Below, one piece after another: positions 36,875 to 48,116 of a stretch of DNA of 64,000 bases (position 1 is the first letter of the stretch; each line of letters begins with the position of its first letter). This DNA comes from JANXQG01 sp963719885. GTDB taxonomy: Bacteria > Planctomycetota > Planctomycetia > Pirellulales > Thermoguttaceae. Position numbers and translations under genes: made by a program. The notes beneath the pieces are model-generated. The model had not been told where the DNA came from. It did not search any database and saw only the letters and a list, made by a program, of their open reading frames with translations. The DNA lies in contig CAVRDP010000018.1 in NCBI GenBank assembly GCA_963719885.1, positions 186,001 to 250,000 of the forward strand, read 5' to 3'.

Positions 36875-39800
36875 ATGTCCGATCGGCAAACATCCAGTCG
36901 AGAGCGATTTCTAAAAGGCGCGACCGCGTGGATGAATATGGAAGTCCCAGACTGGCAGCGATATTGGTTGGAGGCCCCTTGCTGCCTCCTCCAATACGCG
37001 AACGATGTGCGTTGCGGTTTCGACCCTGAGACGCGCGGGATGCTTGCTGACCTTGAGCAATGCAATCACAAAGGGGCGGCGCAGCAGCTTTACGGGCGTT
37101 TCGTTGTTGGCGATCGGCTTTCGTCCAGGGACGCCGAGAAAGTCTACTGTCAGGCGGCAGAATTGATGGAAGGCATGATCCACGGCATCTACGCGGCCAT
37201 TGCCTTGAACGAAAGCGAGTTTCGCAGGGATTTGGACCGGCTGTCCGACGAATTTGTCCAGCGAGCAGTCAAATGCTGCATTGCCTATCAAAAAGCATGG
37301 CCGTTTCGAGTTGATCGGCAGGTCCGGTCACGGGAGGTTTCGTATGGGTTGGCCGCCTTCGCCCCCAACATGAACTTGGTTGCCAAGGCATTCCAGGCAT
37401 TGGCACGTAGTGTGCCATCGCTGGAGGTCTCTACCTCCACATGGTTGGCCGTGCAGCGGCTGATCGACTATGTCCTCGGCGCTCCCGAACGGCCTGCGTC
37501 TGAAGTGGTCAAGCCGGTCGAAGCGTCAATGCTTCTGTACGTTGGCCACGTCAGGAGTCCGGAGGAGGACGGAGGTGAGGGCGTCATCCGCCGTCTGCAC
37601 GTTTATCGGCAAGTAGAAGGGGATTTCGGTTTCTTTGTTGATTCTGTGGCGATGGGGCTGACGCTTATGGATCAGTCGATGATCAACAGTCTCGATTTGG
37701 CCTGGCGGGCCTGCCAACGGGAGATCATTAAGCAAATGACCGACCGGACGGAGCCTTTGCCCACCCTCCGCGTTGTGCCACACCTTTCTACGGACGCTGG
37801 CGGCATCCGAGGAGTCTGGCAACTCTCAGGCGGCTCTGCTGGGGCGTTGTTTGCGTGCGCGTTGTATGCCGCCGCCATGCACGACGGGCTCAACACGGAT
37901 ACTACTGCATCCCTGGCCATTTCGGTCCCGAAGGATGCCTCATACGAGGATCTCGACATTTCTCGTATCTTGCTCCGTCCGATCAGCGAGGAATCACTCC
38001 GACCCAAGCTCTCGCGCCGCGAAGAGACACGGACTACAGCGGGTCGTGCTTGAAGAAGGCCAGGCCCAGGGGGCGAAGAACTGTGTGCGAGATGGGATCG
38101 ACATCAAGCCGGCAACGAATCTGGCGCAGGTCTACGCAGCGTTGACCGGCGACGCCCGAATCGAACGGGTGATCGCGGCGTATTGTCAAGAGATAAGCAC
38201 CGGCTGGACGTGGGCCCGCGAGGACCCGAGTGACATGAAGTATTACGTTGAGCCGCACTACTCGCTGCTGGTTGAAGGAGAGGGCCATGGGCCGCTTGAT
38301 TCCAGCCAGATCCACCGACTCCAGGTCCCCGGAGGCCCACGCGGTCCCAGGTACGAACCGGTGGCCACGACCGGCGACTCGGCCGAGGACGAGTTGGTCA
38401 AGCTGGTCCAGTCCAACCGGCGGCTCTGCATTTCGGAAGACTCTGGCGCCGGTAAGACGATCTTCACCCGTCGCCTGCAAGCGTTCCTGTGTGGTGATTT
38501 TGGGCGAAAACAGGTCCTTGACGGCAAACCCTGTCTTGTTGTCCGGTTCGAGCGACTGAGTTACGGTTGGCCTGCGGATTTTCGTAAAGACCTGGTTTCA
38601 AGGCTCGCTGAACTCGTCCAACCGTACTGCACGAAAAAGTCGGAGCAGGAATCGCGGGAGGTGGCCCAATGGGCGATCGACCACGACCGAGTGGTTCTGA
38701 TTCTCGACGCCTTGGACCAGGTGACGGACAAGTCGTGTGTTGAGTCGCTCCACGAGTTCTTGACCCCGCCGATAGAGAAGACGCCAAGGATGATCCTTAC
38801 CTGCCGCTCGTTTGCGGTCACGAAATGGCCGGGGCTGTTCGCCAAACTTGGCTGGCGGCATGGCCGAATCGAAGGCTTTAACGTGCGCCAGCAATGCTTG
38901 TGCCTTTGGGATGTCTTCCCAGGAACCCAAGGAATACGAAGACCCGCGACCGAAGATGAAGGCCCTTCCGAACGGGAGTGCTACGATGCGTTGAACTACC
39001 TTGTGGCCGACTACGATGAGGTGGCAGAAATACTGCGGGTACCGCAAGTCCTGGCGCACATTCGCCAATTACACTGGGAGGGGAGACTACGGCCCTTTCA
39101 TTCCCGTGGCGACCTGTACCAGCAAATGGAGCGGGCCGTGTTAGAGGCCGCAGCCGTGAGATTGCTGGGGGAGCGGCCGCCCGCGGGCAAGGTCCGTCAA
39201 TGGCGACGACTAATCGCGGCGGCGGCGTTCGAGATGATGTCGCGGAAGACGCACTATGACTACGCGGTTACGGGCGCTGAGGTGGTTGACATCCAGGAGG
39301 CTGGTTCTCGCCGGTGCCAAGCCACCTACGATTTCCGCGATTGGCAAGAGATCGAAGAGGCAAGCCAGTGTACCAATCGGCAATTCGTGGAGGGCTCCAC
39401 AGGGGACTTCTTCGGGTTCAAGCACAGAGGGGCGATGGAATACTATTGTGCCCTGCACCTGATCGATAACGTCGAGCCTGGGTGGGTCAGGCGGGCTACG
39501 GATGAACAGATTGCCGCCGGCCGGCCGCCGATACGTTGCGGTGAACCTGCGCTGGCCAAGTTTGCCAACGACCCGGACTGGCATTGGGCGTACCGCTTTG
39601 CGATCGAACTGGCCACAGATGCTCGACGCCATAACCGGCAGGACGACGATCTTCCGGCCCAGGTTTGTCCAAATGGCGAAAAGACGCTCGCGTCACTGGC
39701 CGAGTTGTACCTGCCGCGGGCGAAGGGGCAGGGCCCCCGGCCCACGGAACTGATTTTCCGGGCGTGGCATCTGTTTGAACTGGATCTACTCGCGCTGTGG

Positions 39801-40598
39801 CAAAAGAATCTCAACGGAGAACAGGGACGCACGTTGCTCCTGCCCGGTGCCGAACAGGTCGTGGCTCACTACCGGTGCTGGAAAGGGAGGGCCGATGATA
39901 TGATTGACGCACTAAAGACCAAGGGCTTTGTACGTTGTCCAAAACGACATCAGGACGATAACAAACCTTTCTTAATGGGATCGTGGGCGCGTGAAGGCGA
40001 CGACATTGAAGGGCCTGTGATTTCACTGGGCGATACTATTGAGGACTTGAACACGCCGATCGAGGTCGTAGTTGCGCCGTTTGAAATGCAGGCAAGGGCC
40101 GTTACCCAAGGAGAGTACAGTCTTTTCGATCCGGAGTTCAATCGGGTGTACGCGCACTCCCTTGGTCCCGCAGACGACTATCCGTTGTCAATCGTATCCT
40201 GGCACGAAGCCTTTGCCTTTGCGAAGTGGGTGGGCGCAGAGTATCGACTGCCAAGGGAAGTCGAGTGGGCTTACGCCCGCCGCGCTGGGACCGCGAGCCA
40301 ATACGATGTGTCATGCAAGAGATCGAATCCGTGGGGTTTACGTGACATGCACGACAAGCTGTGGGAGTGGTGTTGGAAAGACACTCCTGGCGTCGTCTTG
40401 GAGCCATATAGCGTCTACCATAACCTGGTGCTGTGCCGGCAAGGCAGGTTCGTCCGCCTCGCGGCCGAAATTGAACTCCAATCCGAGGAACTTGCCGCCA
40501 CGAGTGAACTCTATTCCGAGGAACTTGTCATGTCCGCTGGTTGCCCTCGTGTACGGGGCTTTTGTTTTCGCTTGGTTCGTGATCTGGCTAGGCAGTGA
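36875..40598 (+). CDS. Lon-like / NACHT NTPase / degenerate FGE multidomain protein 2, one frameshift
   Basis: ATG at 36875; about 1,240 residues after correcting a shift near 38012. Residues ~1-230 are helical. A Lon-like domain follows with 'GVWQLSGGSAGALFACALYA' (GxSAG Ser kept) and, across the shift, 'SLRPKL' joined to 'AAKRHGLQRVVLEEGQ' (like the Lon 'LKEKLLAAxRxG' strand, with Arg at the usual catalytic Lys). The NACHT NTPase has Walker A 'CISEDSGAGKTIFTRRLQ' (~38440) and Walker B 'VVLILDALDQVTD' (~38695). The C-terminus is FGE-like ('KPFLMGSWAREGD', 'YRLPREVEWAYARRAG', 'NPWGLRDMHDKLWEWCW') but lacks the RGGS/CRSxxR segment. It is divergent from and homologous in plan to the protein at 28930-32623. 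Confidence 0.7.
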
Positions 40599-40767
40599 CC
40601 CTGGATCGTCACAGCCATCCCTGCGAACAACTGGCACAACAACATCCCGCGCATGCCCACCATATTCGGCGTTCAACGCGACTGCTTACTCCGGGTGGCG
40701 GCGACCAGCCCGAGGTCCCGTTTTCCAATGGTTCCGGTCTTGGATTGGGATCCGATTCTCCTGCGAC

Positions 40768-40866
40768 AAAATCTCCAGATTGTTTCCCACTTTCGATTTC
40801 CAATTGCCTTTTAGATGGTAACGGCGACACGCGAGCCGCCAGTTCACGCTCCCGGGAAGCGTGAAC
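40768..40866 (+). promoter_or_regulatory. Shared upstream element, copy C
   Basis: Near-identical in block order to copy B: AAAATCTCC, ATTGTTTCCCACTTTCGA, ATTGCCTTTTAGATGGTA, CGGCGACACGCGAGCCGCC and TTCACGCTCCCGGGAAGCGT ending in GAA. The last block can form a hairpin. It ends 36 bp before the start codon at 40903. Confidence 0.65.
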
Positions 40867-40902
40867 TCTCATCCTCCACTCAACTATCCAGAGGAAAAGG
40901 CA

Positions 40903-41901
40903 ATGGCCAATCGTTTTTCACACACTCATACTGCGCGCCGAGCCGAAACGAAGCACCGTCTTAGGGAAGGCAGCAACGGCAACGGCTTCGCGATCAACTA
41001 CGATCCCTTGGTCGACGACGACCTGCTCGCCGAACTCGTCGAAGTAGCCGACCCGGGTCGCGGGCAACAACCGCTAATGAACATCATCGACTTCATTGTG
41101 TCCCTCCCACCCGATCGTCCCTTGCTCAGCGACGGCGGCCATCCGGACGACCCCGAACTGAAGGCCGGTGCAATTCAATACTGTCTCCACGGAGTGCGCC
41201 AGTGCGTGAACCTCACGTTTTTCAGCGGCCACCGCTCGGGCAGGTTCGCCGCCAAGGCCACGAAGGAGGACAAGATTCGCCAGCGGCGGCAGGAGTCGGG
41301 CCTCGCAGCGACCTGCCTCGGGGCGGTCCCGATTGCCCTGGAACTGGCCGCCTACGACTTGCCCAAGTATCGGCCAACTTCCAAGGACCTGAACAAACTC
41401 CTAGAGACGGTGGCCCGGATCAACCCCGCGGCGTGGGTAGTAGGCCCGGCGTGCGATGACCACGGTGCCCACCGTATCGTCCGCTCCCTTTCCGCCTTTA
41501 TTTACCGCGAGCTGCGGCTCGATTGCCCCGTTCTCACCGCGGCAACCCCATGGGGAGCGTTGGCACACCCAACGCACTACGTCGCCTTCGATAAGAATTG
41601 TTGGGAGCGCCTGGCAGACTCGCTCCGGTCTTACGTCTCCCAGCGCGACGGTGCGTATCTCCAGTGGAAGCGCGGCACGACGCGGGCCGCCGCGGCCATC
41701 CTTCCGCAGCTTGTTCAGGGACACTATAAGAGTGAGTGCGCAATTCGTCCGTTCGGCGTTGAACTGTTTCGGTTGGAACCGAGCCACGACGACGGCCTGC
41801 CGTTCGCCGACCCGTTCGTGATCCTGCGGCAGTCCTTTCCCGTTGCAACAGTCGGTTTGGACACAACGCCCCGCAAACACCGCAATGGGGCCGCCAAGTA
41901 A
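40903..41901 (+). CDS. Hypothetical protein downstream of element C (332 aa)
   Basis: The ATG at 40903 has AGAGGAAAAGG 3-13 bp upstream and is preferred to the GTG at 40861, which lies in the palindrome of the regulatory element. The N-terminus is basic ('MANRFSHTHTARRAETKHR'), and the body has mixed alpha/beta character ('LMNIIDFIVSLPPDRPLL', 'AWVVGPACDDHGAHRIVRSL', 'ALAHPTHYVAFDKNCWERL'). No family recognised. It converges on the last BREX gene with a 62-bp gap and belongs by its promoter element with the NagB and CHAP units rather than with BREX. Confidence 0.65.
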   Translation: MANRFSHTHTARRAETKHRLREGSNGNGFAINYDPLVDDDLLAELVEVADPGRGQQPLMNIIDFIVSLPPDRPLLSDGGHPDDPELKAGAIQYCLHGVRQCVNLTFFSGHRSGRFAAKATKEDKIRQRRQESGLAATCLGAVPIALELAAYDLPKYRPTSKDLNKLLETVARINPAAWVVGPACDDHGAHRIVRSLSAFIYRELRLDCPVLTAATPWGALAHPTHYVAFDKNCWERLADSLRSYVSQRDGAYLQWKRGTTRAAAAILPQLVQGHYKSECAIRPFGVELFRLEPSHDDGLPFADPFVILRQSFPVATVGLDTTPRKHRNGAAK

Positions 41902-41963
41902 CCGAGTGCTCTGCACGAAATCGAATGAGGAAGCAGCCTTGAGGCGGTAACCCGGGTTCCACA

Positions 41964-44064
41964 TCAACTCAACACCAACCGGACCAACGTCCGCAGTGTG
42001 TGCTCCACGGCAATCGGGTCCCGGCTCCGCATCCCCAGGACATGAACCGCGAGCGCCGGTGGGAAGGCAATCGGAGAACTTCATGCCTTCCAGGGCCTCG
42101 GGGCTGACTGCGGGCAGCAGCGTGCCGGGGTCACGGGACCCCAGTTCTTCGATCGCCTGCCGCACAGCCTCCAGGGGCAAGCTCTGCTCGAACTCGATGC
42201 CCAGGTTGTCGTTCGTCGTCGACACATGGGTGAGGCTGGCCAGGGCCGGGGCAAGAGCGGCGTTGGCTTTCTGGCCGGCGAAGGTCCACCACGTCACGCT
42301 GCCGTTTTCAGCAACCACCGTGGTTCCCTCGGCCGTGACCCAGGGGAACTTGGCCCGGACCTCCTCGATCCGCGTCCTGGCCCGCTGGGACCAGCAGGGC
42401 CGGGTTTCGTCCTCCGCCAGCACCCGCTTGATCGCCTGGGAGAGCCGGAAGGACAACCCTTGGCCTGCCCCCTTCCATCGCGTCCGGCCAGGGGCCTCAG
42501 AAACTTCGACGTGCGCAACCTTCCGCTGCCAGTCGATGTGGGTCACATGCCAGGCCCGGCCGCCCAGCAGCAGCACGCGGGAGCCTTCCTGCTTGCACAG
42601 GAACGTCAGTTCGTCCACGAACCCCAGCTCTTGGCGACCGTGCAGGACGGCGAAGAGCGGCGGGGAGAGGAACACGGAGAGCAACTCCAGGAAGTGCCGC
42701 CGCCCGTAGGTCTCTTCGCCCTTCTGCCCGATTCCCAGGATGCCCTGCTCCTCCCAAAGCATCTCCTGGGTGAGCATCCACGCGACGACCTCCTGGATGC
42801 GCTCGGCCGGCAAGTTCGTGAACCCCGGCACGCCAACGACCCACTCAAACCAGGTGTGCCGGCCGATCCCTCTTTCCTGGAGCACTAGAGCCATCAGTTG
42901 CTGCGCCAGGACGTGGTACGGCTCGGCCGGCGGCTGGATCGGCTCCACGTAGCCCTCGTGCCAGAGGTCGATCAGGCCCGCGGCCTGCACCAGCATCTCG
43001 TCGCGGGTGGCCAAAAAAAGGCAGTTGCGGACGGTTCCGGCCCGCCGCCCGGTACGCCCCATGCGTTGGAGGAAGCTCGAAACGGTCGGGGGGTTGTCGA
43101 TCTGGATCACCCGGTCGAGGTTGCCCACGTCGATGCCCAGTTCCAGAACGCTCGTGGCGACGATCACGCAGTCGTCGCGGTTGGCGAAGGCGTCTTCCGC
43201 CTGCCGCCGCTGCTCTTGGCTGAGCGAGCTGTGGGTGACGAAGGCTGTGATGCCCGCTTGCCGCAGACCTGCGCCGAGTTCCTCGGCCTTGGCACGGCTA
43301 TCGACGAAGACCAACCGCTTCTCGCCGCGGTGCATGCGTGAGATGACCACGGCCGCGTTCCCCAGCGAGCCGACGTAATCCAGCTTGACCTCGGCGTGCG
43401 AGGCCGCGGCTTCCGCCGGCCGGAACACGACGCGATCCCCCTTGCAGGAGCCGGCCAGCCAGTCGATGAGCATTTCTGGGTTGCCGACCGTCGCCGACAG
43501 TCCGATCCGTTGAAGGTCCCGGCCGGCCAACCGCGTAATCCGCTGAAGGACGGAGAGCAGGTGCCAGCCGCGGTCGTCGCCAGCGAAGGCATGGATCTCG
43601 TCCACGACCACCACCCGCAGGGTTGAGAACAGACCGCGGGCATCGACGTTGGGCGAGACCAGCATCAGCTCCAGCGACTCGGGCGTCGTGAGCAGGCAGT
43701 CGGGCGGGTCCCGGAGGACGTGCCGCCGGGCCGTGGTGGTTACGTCGCCGTGCCAGAGGGCCGATCGCCGGCCCAGGAGCGTGCAGTACCGCTGGAGCCG
43801 CACGTCGAGGTTGTTCAAGAGGGCTTTGATCGGGCAGATGTAGAGCACGCTCAACCCCGTCCAGCCCTCCGCGAGCATGCGGGAGGCAATGGGCAGGAAG
43901 GCGGCCTCGGTCTTGCCGCCCGCCGTGGGCGCCAACACGATCATGTGCTGCCCGGCCAGGATACCGGGAATGACCTCCTCCTGAAACGGCCGCAACTGCC
44001 GCCAACCGAGGCTGTTGACGACGTGATGCTGGACCGCAGGATGGAGAAGGTCGAAGTTACTCAA
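41964..44064 (-). CDS. brxHI: BREX DEAD/DEAH-box helicase BrxHI (Lhr-like), frameshift near C-terminus
   Basis: About 700 residues. Superfamily-2 helicase motifs: 'IVLAPTAGGKTEAA' (~42-55), 'VVVVDEIHAF' (DEIH, ~151-160), 'RIGLSATVGNPE', 'AIVVISRMHRGEKRLVFVDS'-type motif IV region and 'RMGRTGRRAGT' (motif VI). The frame is lost near 42066; the alternative frame gives 'LAVHVLGMRSRDPIAVEHTL' and a stop at 41964-41966, the natural C-terminus. Without that shift the frame would run on into the convergent gene, which is an artefact. It overlaps brxD by 8 bp and is the last gene of the type 2 BREX operon. Confidence 0.8.
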
Positions 44065-45382
44065 GGTCTAGCTCGATTTCGTCGACATCGGTCGCGCCGA
44101 TGGCCTGCCGCTCCACCGGATTCAGTTCGTTCTCAGCGATGGTCAGGGCGTAGTGCTGCCGCGGCAGGAAGTCGGGGAACTGGTCCACACGGTCGAGAAC
44201 GTCCGCCACGAGTTTTTTGAGGAAGATCCGCGGGGCCACGCCGACCTTGCCGCCCAGCCGTCCGGTCACGGCCTCGGCCAAGTCGCGGATGTAGTCGGTG
44301 TCGCAGGACGCGGCGATCCGCTCCGGGGCCTTGGCATGCTGCTGGAAGATGTCGCGGACCTTGCAGCCGACCTGGCAAAGCCGATCGAGGTTGAAGCCCG
44401 GCAGACGGATCTGCACGGCCCGGGGGTTGTCGAAGCGGGCCTCGGTCTGGAAATCGACGTGCAGCCGTTGGGCCAGGGGTTCCAGGCGTTGGGCACCCTG
44501 GGGGCCATCGAAGAACGACGGCGTTCCCGTGACGAGCAGGTACAGGCCCGGAAAGCGGCCGGCGTCGACCTCGTCGATAAGCTGCCGCAGGGAGTTGAGA
44601 GCCTTGTCGCGGACGTCGCCGCGGACCCGCTGGATGGTCTCGACCTCGTCGAGGATCAAGAGCAGCCCCGGGTGCCCGGAATCCCGCATGACGATCAGTA
44701 CGCCCTGGAGGAAGCTCAGGGCCCCGAAATGGTCGATGTCGCCCTTCACGCCCGCAGCACGTTTCGCACCGGCCGCCACGTTCGGCTGGCCGGCCAGCCA
44801 GGCCAAGATGCCCTCGGCGGTAGGCTTGTCACTTGCGGCCTGGGCCTCACGGTAGCCCCGCAGGGCGGCGCTGAACATCGGGGCCGTGCTGGTGACCTTG
44901 GCCAGCCGCTGCTCAAGTAGCTCTCCTGTGCGTCGGACCAGGGCCTGCTGGTTGTCCGGGCCAACGGTGCCCTCGGCCAGCACGTCCTCTTCCAGGGCGT
45001 AGAACCAGCCATCCACGACGTTGCGGAGGGCCCCCTGGGGCGTGTCGGCCGTCGAGAGCCGTTCCATGAGCCGGCGGTAGACGGTCTCCAGGCGGTGCAA
45101 TGGCGTCTCCGTCTCCGAAACCTGGACTTCGGACGTGGCGAACCCCAGCTTGCGGGCACGGTCGGCCAGCCAGCGGGCGAAGAAGGTCTTGCCGCAGCCG
45201 TACTCGCCCCGCACGGCCTTGAAGACGCTGCCTCCGGCACCGACCTTGCGCAGATCGTCGTCGATCGCCCCCTCGAACGGTCCCAGACCGACCGCGAACG
45301 CATCGAGGCTGCTCCGCGGCACCGTGCCACGGCGCAGGGCGTCAATGACTTCTTCCCGACGTTGAGGGCTTAGCGACATCAC
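44057..45382 (-). CDS. brxD: BREX ATP-binding protein BrxD
   Basis: 441 aa, intact. Walker A 'RGEYGCGKTFFARW' (~58-71) and Walker B 'LLLILDEVETIQ' (~240-250) of the BrxD (DUF2791) AAA family, with the usual N-terminus 'RREEVIDALRRGTVP'. It lies 6 bp after pglZ and overlaps brxHI by 8 bp. In type 2 BREX loci this gene accompanies the helicase. Its exact biochemical role is unresolved, though ATP-dependent regulation of the complex is assumed. Confidence 0.9.
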   Translation of the reverse strand: MMSLSPQRREEVIDALRRGTVPRSSLDAFAVGLGPFEGAIDDDLRKVGAGGSVFKAVRGEYGCGKTFFARWLADRARKLGFATSEVQVSETETPLHRLETVYRRLMERLSTADTPQGALRNVVDGWFYALEEDVLAEGTVGPDNQQALVRRTGELLEQRLAKVTSTAPMFSAALRGYREAQAASDKPTAEGILAWLAGQPNVAAGAKRAAGVKGDIDHFGALSFLQGVLIVMRDSGHPGLLLILDEVETIQRVRGDVRDKALNSLRQLIDEVDAGRFPGLYLLVTGTPSFFDGPQGAQRLEPLAQRLHVDFQTEARFDNPRAVQIRLPGFNLDRLCQVGCKVRDIFQQHAKAPERIAASCDTDYIRDLAEAVTGRLGGKVGVAPRIFLKKLVADVLDRVDQFPDFLPRQHYALTIAENELNPVERQAIGATDVDEIELDLE

Positions 45383-45388
45383 GAACTC

Positions 45389-48116
45389 CTACACCAGGTC
45401 GAACTGCTTCAGGAGCAGCTCTCGGTTCAATTCCACCGTGTCCGAGGCGTCATCGCGGCTGAGGACCGCGTAGCCGTCGATGTTCAGTACCCTTTGCACC
45501 TTGGCCAGGAGCCCAGGGAGCCGCAGGGCAGGGAACTCCAGCGCCCGGGCCAAGGCCACGGACGTCATCTTGCCGCCCCGCCCGTCGAGCATGCCCAGGA
45601 GCTTGGCAAATAGCTCATCGCCTGGCAGGCCCCGCCCGCCGAGTTGCTTCTGCTGCTCGAAGACGGCTGAGGCCAACAGCCGCGGCACCCACGCCGGACA
45701 CGATTCGTCGGCCTTCTTCTCCTCTTCGGCCTTCTTCGGTTCGTCGGGCTTCTTCGGCTCCTCCGGCAGCTCGTCGCCGCCGCGAAGGTTGAACAGCGTC
45801 CCCGGCTCGGGCTTGGCCGGCTTCAGCACAGGGGCCGGCTGCTCGACCACAGGCTCGATCCGCGCGGGTTCGTCCCACCAGACCGGCGTGTCCACCGGCT
45901 GCTCGCGCCAGCCCGCCGGAGGCTTGTCTGTGCTGGAGAGCACTACGATCGGCACGACCATCTCCTGGGGCGTCAAGCCGCCGTGGTAGCCGTTCTTCAT
46001 CATGCTGTAGCGGACCCGCTCGGTCCAGGGGGCGATCAGCCGATGCCCTTCGACGGCCACCCGCGGACCTTGGATCAGCAGTTCATCGGCGGCCGGCTCG
46101 CCGGATGCCACCCGCCACCGCTCGCCGCCCTCGCCTGTCCGGGCCTGAGTCTGGCAATCCAGTACATGCCCATGATCGGCCACCAGCACCACCAGCCGCC
46201 GGGCCATGCGGGCCTCGTGGAGTAGGGCCGGCAGCACCTTGATCTCGTCTCGCGACCAGCGCACGTCGATCTGCTGGCCCTTTAGCAGGTGGTCGTCCAC
46301 GGCGTTGACGACGACGCCGACGATCTTGCGGTGCGCCGAGCCGATCTCCTTGCGGACGTTCGGCCGCCAGCACGGCATCTTCAGACTCCTGAAGGGTCGC
46401 CTTATGGAACAGCATGGGCGGATAGCCGCTACGGCAGCGGGCCATGAGGGCCGCGTGTTCCGCGAAGCCGGCCCGCTCTTCGGCCCCGCCCCCGGCTCGC
46501 AGTTGGCCGGTGAGCAGGCTTGTACGAGAGAACTCCGTGACCGAAGGGATCGTGGCGATCCCCGGCCGGTTAAACGTCGCGCCAGCCTCGCATAGGGTCA
46601 GCCACTCGTGCTGCGTCAGGTCGGCCAGCAATTCTCGGCAGACCGCCACGCTCATGCCGTCGATGACGATTACCAGCACCGGGTTATCGGCGGCCAGGGG
46701 AGCGACAATCTCCTCCAGAACCCGTTCAACCGGCACCAGTTCGCCGCCCTGAGAGCCAGCCGCCGTCCAGTCCACAAGGAGCCGGGCAAACCCGTGGGCC
46801 TGAGCCTCGCGGACCTGGGTCACCACGTCGAACAGCTTCGCATAGGCTTCGGAGAGCACCTGGACGGGGTCGCCGGAGCGCAGGCTGAGCCTCGCCCAGT
46901 CCACGAACCCGCCGTCCCGGAGATGCTCGGCCGCAGCCTCAGCCAGGGACCGGGGCTCGGCGGCACCCTGCTGGCCCCGTTTGCCCAGCCAGCGCACCAA
47001 CCGCACGGCCATGTCCACCCGCTCCAGCCGCCGTATCTCGCGGGCCGACTGATCGTGATTGCGGACTGCCTGCCGGGCCTCGACCAGCTTGTCGAGCACG
47101 TTCCATGCCTTGCTGGCTAGCACGCCGGTCAGGCACTGGCCGAAGCGGGCCAATCGCTGGTCGAAGCCGATGGGCGACGTATCGCCCAGCCAGGCGAAGC
47201 CCTCGGCTTGCACCTCACTGAGGATTTCGTCCGCCCGCTGGAGCGTCTGCCGGTAGACACGCATGTCGGTATGCCGCAGGGCCCGCACGACTTCCGTCGC
47301 CGCCGTACTCCATCTCTGCACTATCGTGGCCTCCGGGGGCTTGTCGCTACCCAGGAACCGCTCTTCCAACTTTCCGCTAGCTCGATCCAGCTTACCGGCA
47401 GCAGCCGGATGATAGACTACACCCACCGCGAGTCCCAGGGGCACGGCGTCGGGCCGATCCAACCGTGAGACGCACGACAAGACCACCTGGACCACCGGCC
47501 CGGCCTTCTCGGCCAACCACACGGTAGCCGCCTCGCGGAAGGCGGTACCCGCATGGCGAAAGCGGGCGGTTGCATCGACATCCAGGGACCACTTCAGAAG
47601 CGAGGTTAGGTCGGGGCTGTCGGCCGTCAGCCCGATCCCGTGCCGCAGCAGGAGCGGCCAGACCGTATCGGCATCTAGGAAGCCGCCCCGTGCCGCCGGG
47701 TACCCCCCGCCCGGCACGAGGTCCAGGAGCATCTCTGCAATCCACCCACAGTGGGACAGTCGCGGATCGACCGTCTGGGCCTCGAACAACGTGCGAACGA
47801 TCTCCCACGGCTTGATCTCGAATAGGTAAGGTTTGGCCATGCGCAGCCGAATGTCTTCACTTAGATCCTTGTCCTCCAAAGGTGTGATGAGGACCTTGAT
47901 CGTGTTCTCCTCCACGGGCTCGCGGAGGGCAAGGCGCATTGCCAAGGGGGAGTCGCACTGGCATATCAGGTACGAATGATTGCCGTCCGATTTCCGAGCT
48001 TCGTCGGTCCAGCGTCCTAGCGAGTGGACGCCAATCGCCCGCGCATTTTGGACCTTCTGCCGGATCGTGGCGACCCGTGTCTTGATCTGACTGAAGGTTG
48101 GGCTGGCCGTGCTCAC
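45389..48116 (-). CDS. pglZ: BREX-2 phosphatase PglZ, one frameshift
   Basis: About 909 residues once a frame change near 46360 is bridged ('QESEDAVLAA' joined to 'NVRKEIGSAHRKIVGVVVNA'). Alkaline-phosphatase-superfamily features: 'VLVIVIDGMSVAVCRE' (metal Asp, ~486), 'IPSVTEFSRTSLLTGQ' (~523-538) and 'LVVLVADHGHVLD' (Asp-His pair) after the shift. The C-terminal third has a Lys/Glu/Pro-rich linker ('EEPKKPDEPKKAEEEKKAD') and a helical end. Its start overlaps the pglY stop by 4 bp. PglZ is the signature phosphatase-like component of BREX. As read, the catalytic Asp-His would be lost. Confidence 0.85.

Noticed and set aside
41401..41963. Extension of the helicase reading frame into the convergent gene
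   Set aside because: The extra residues have no family similarity; the other frame gives the natural helicase C-terminus and stop at 41964.
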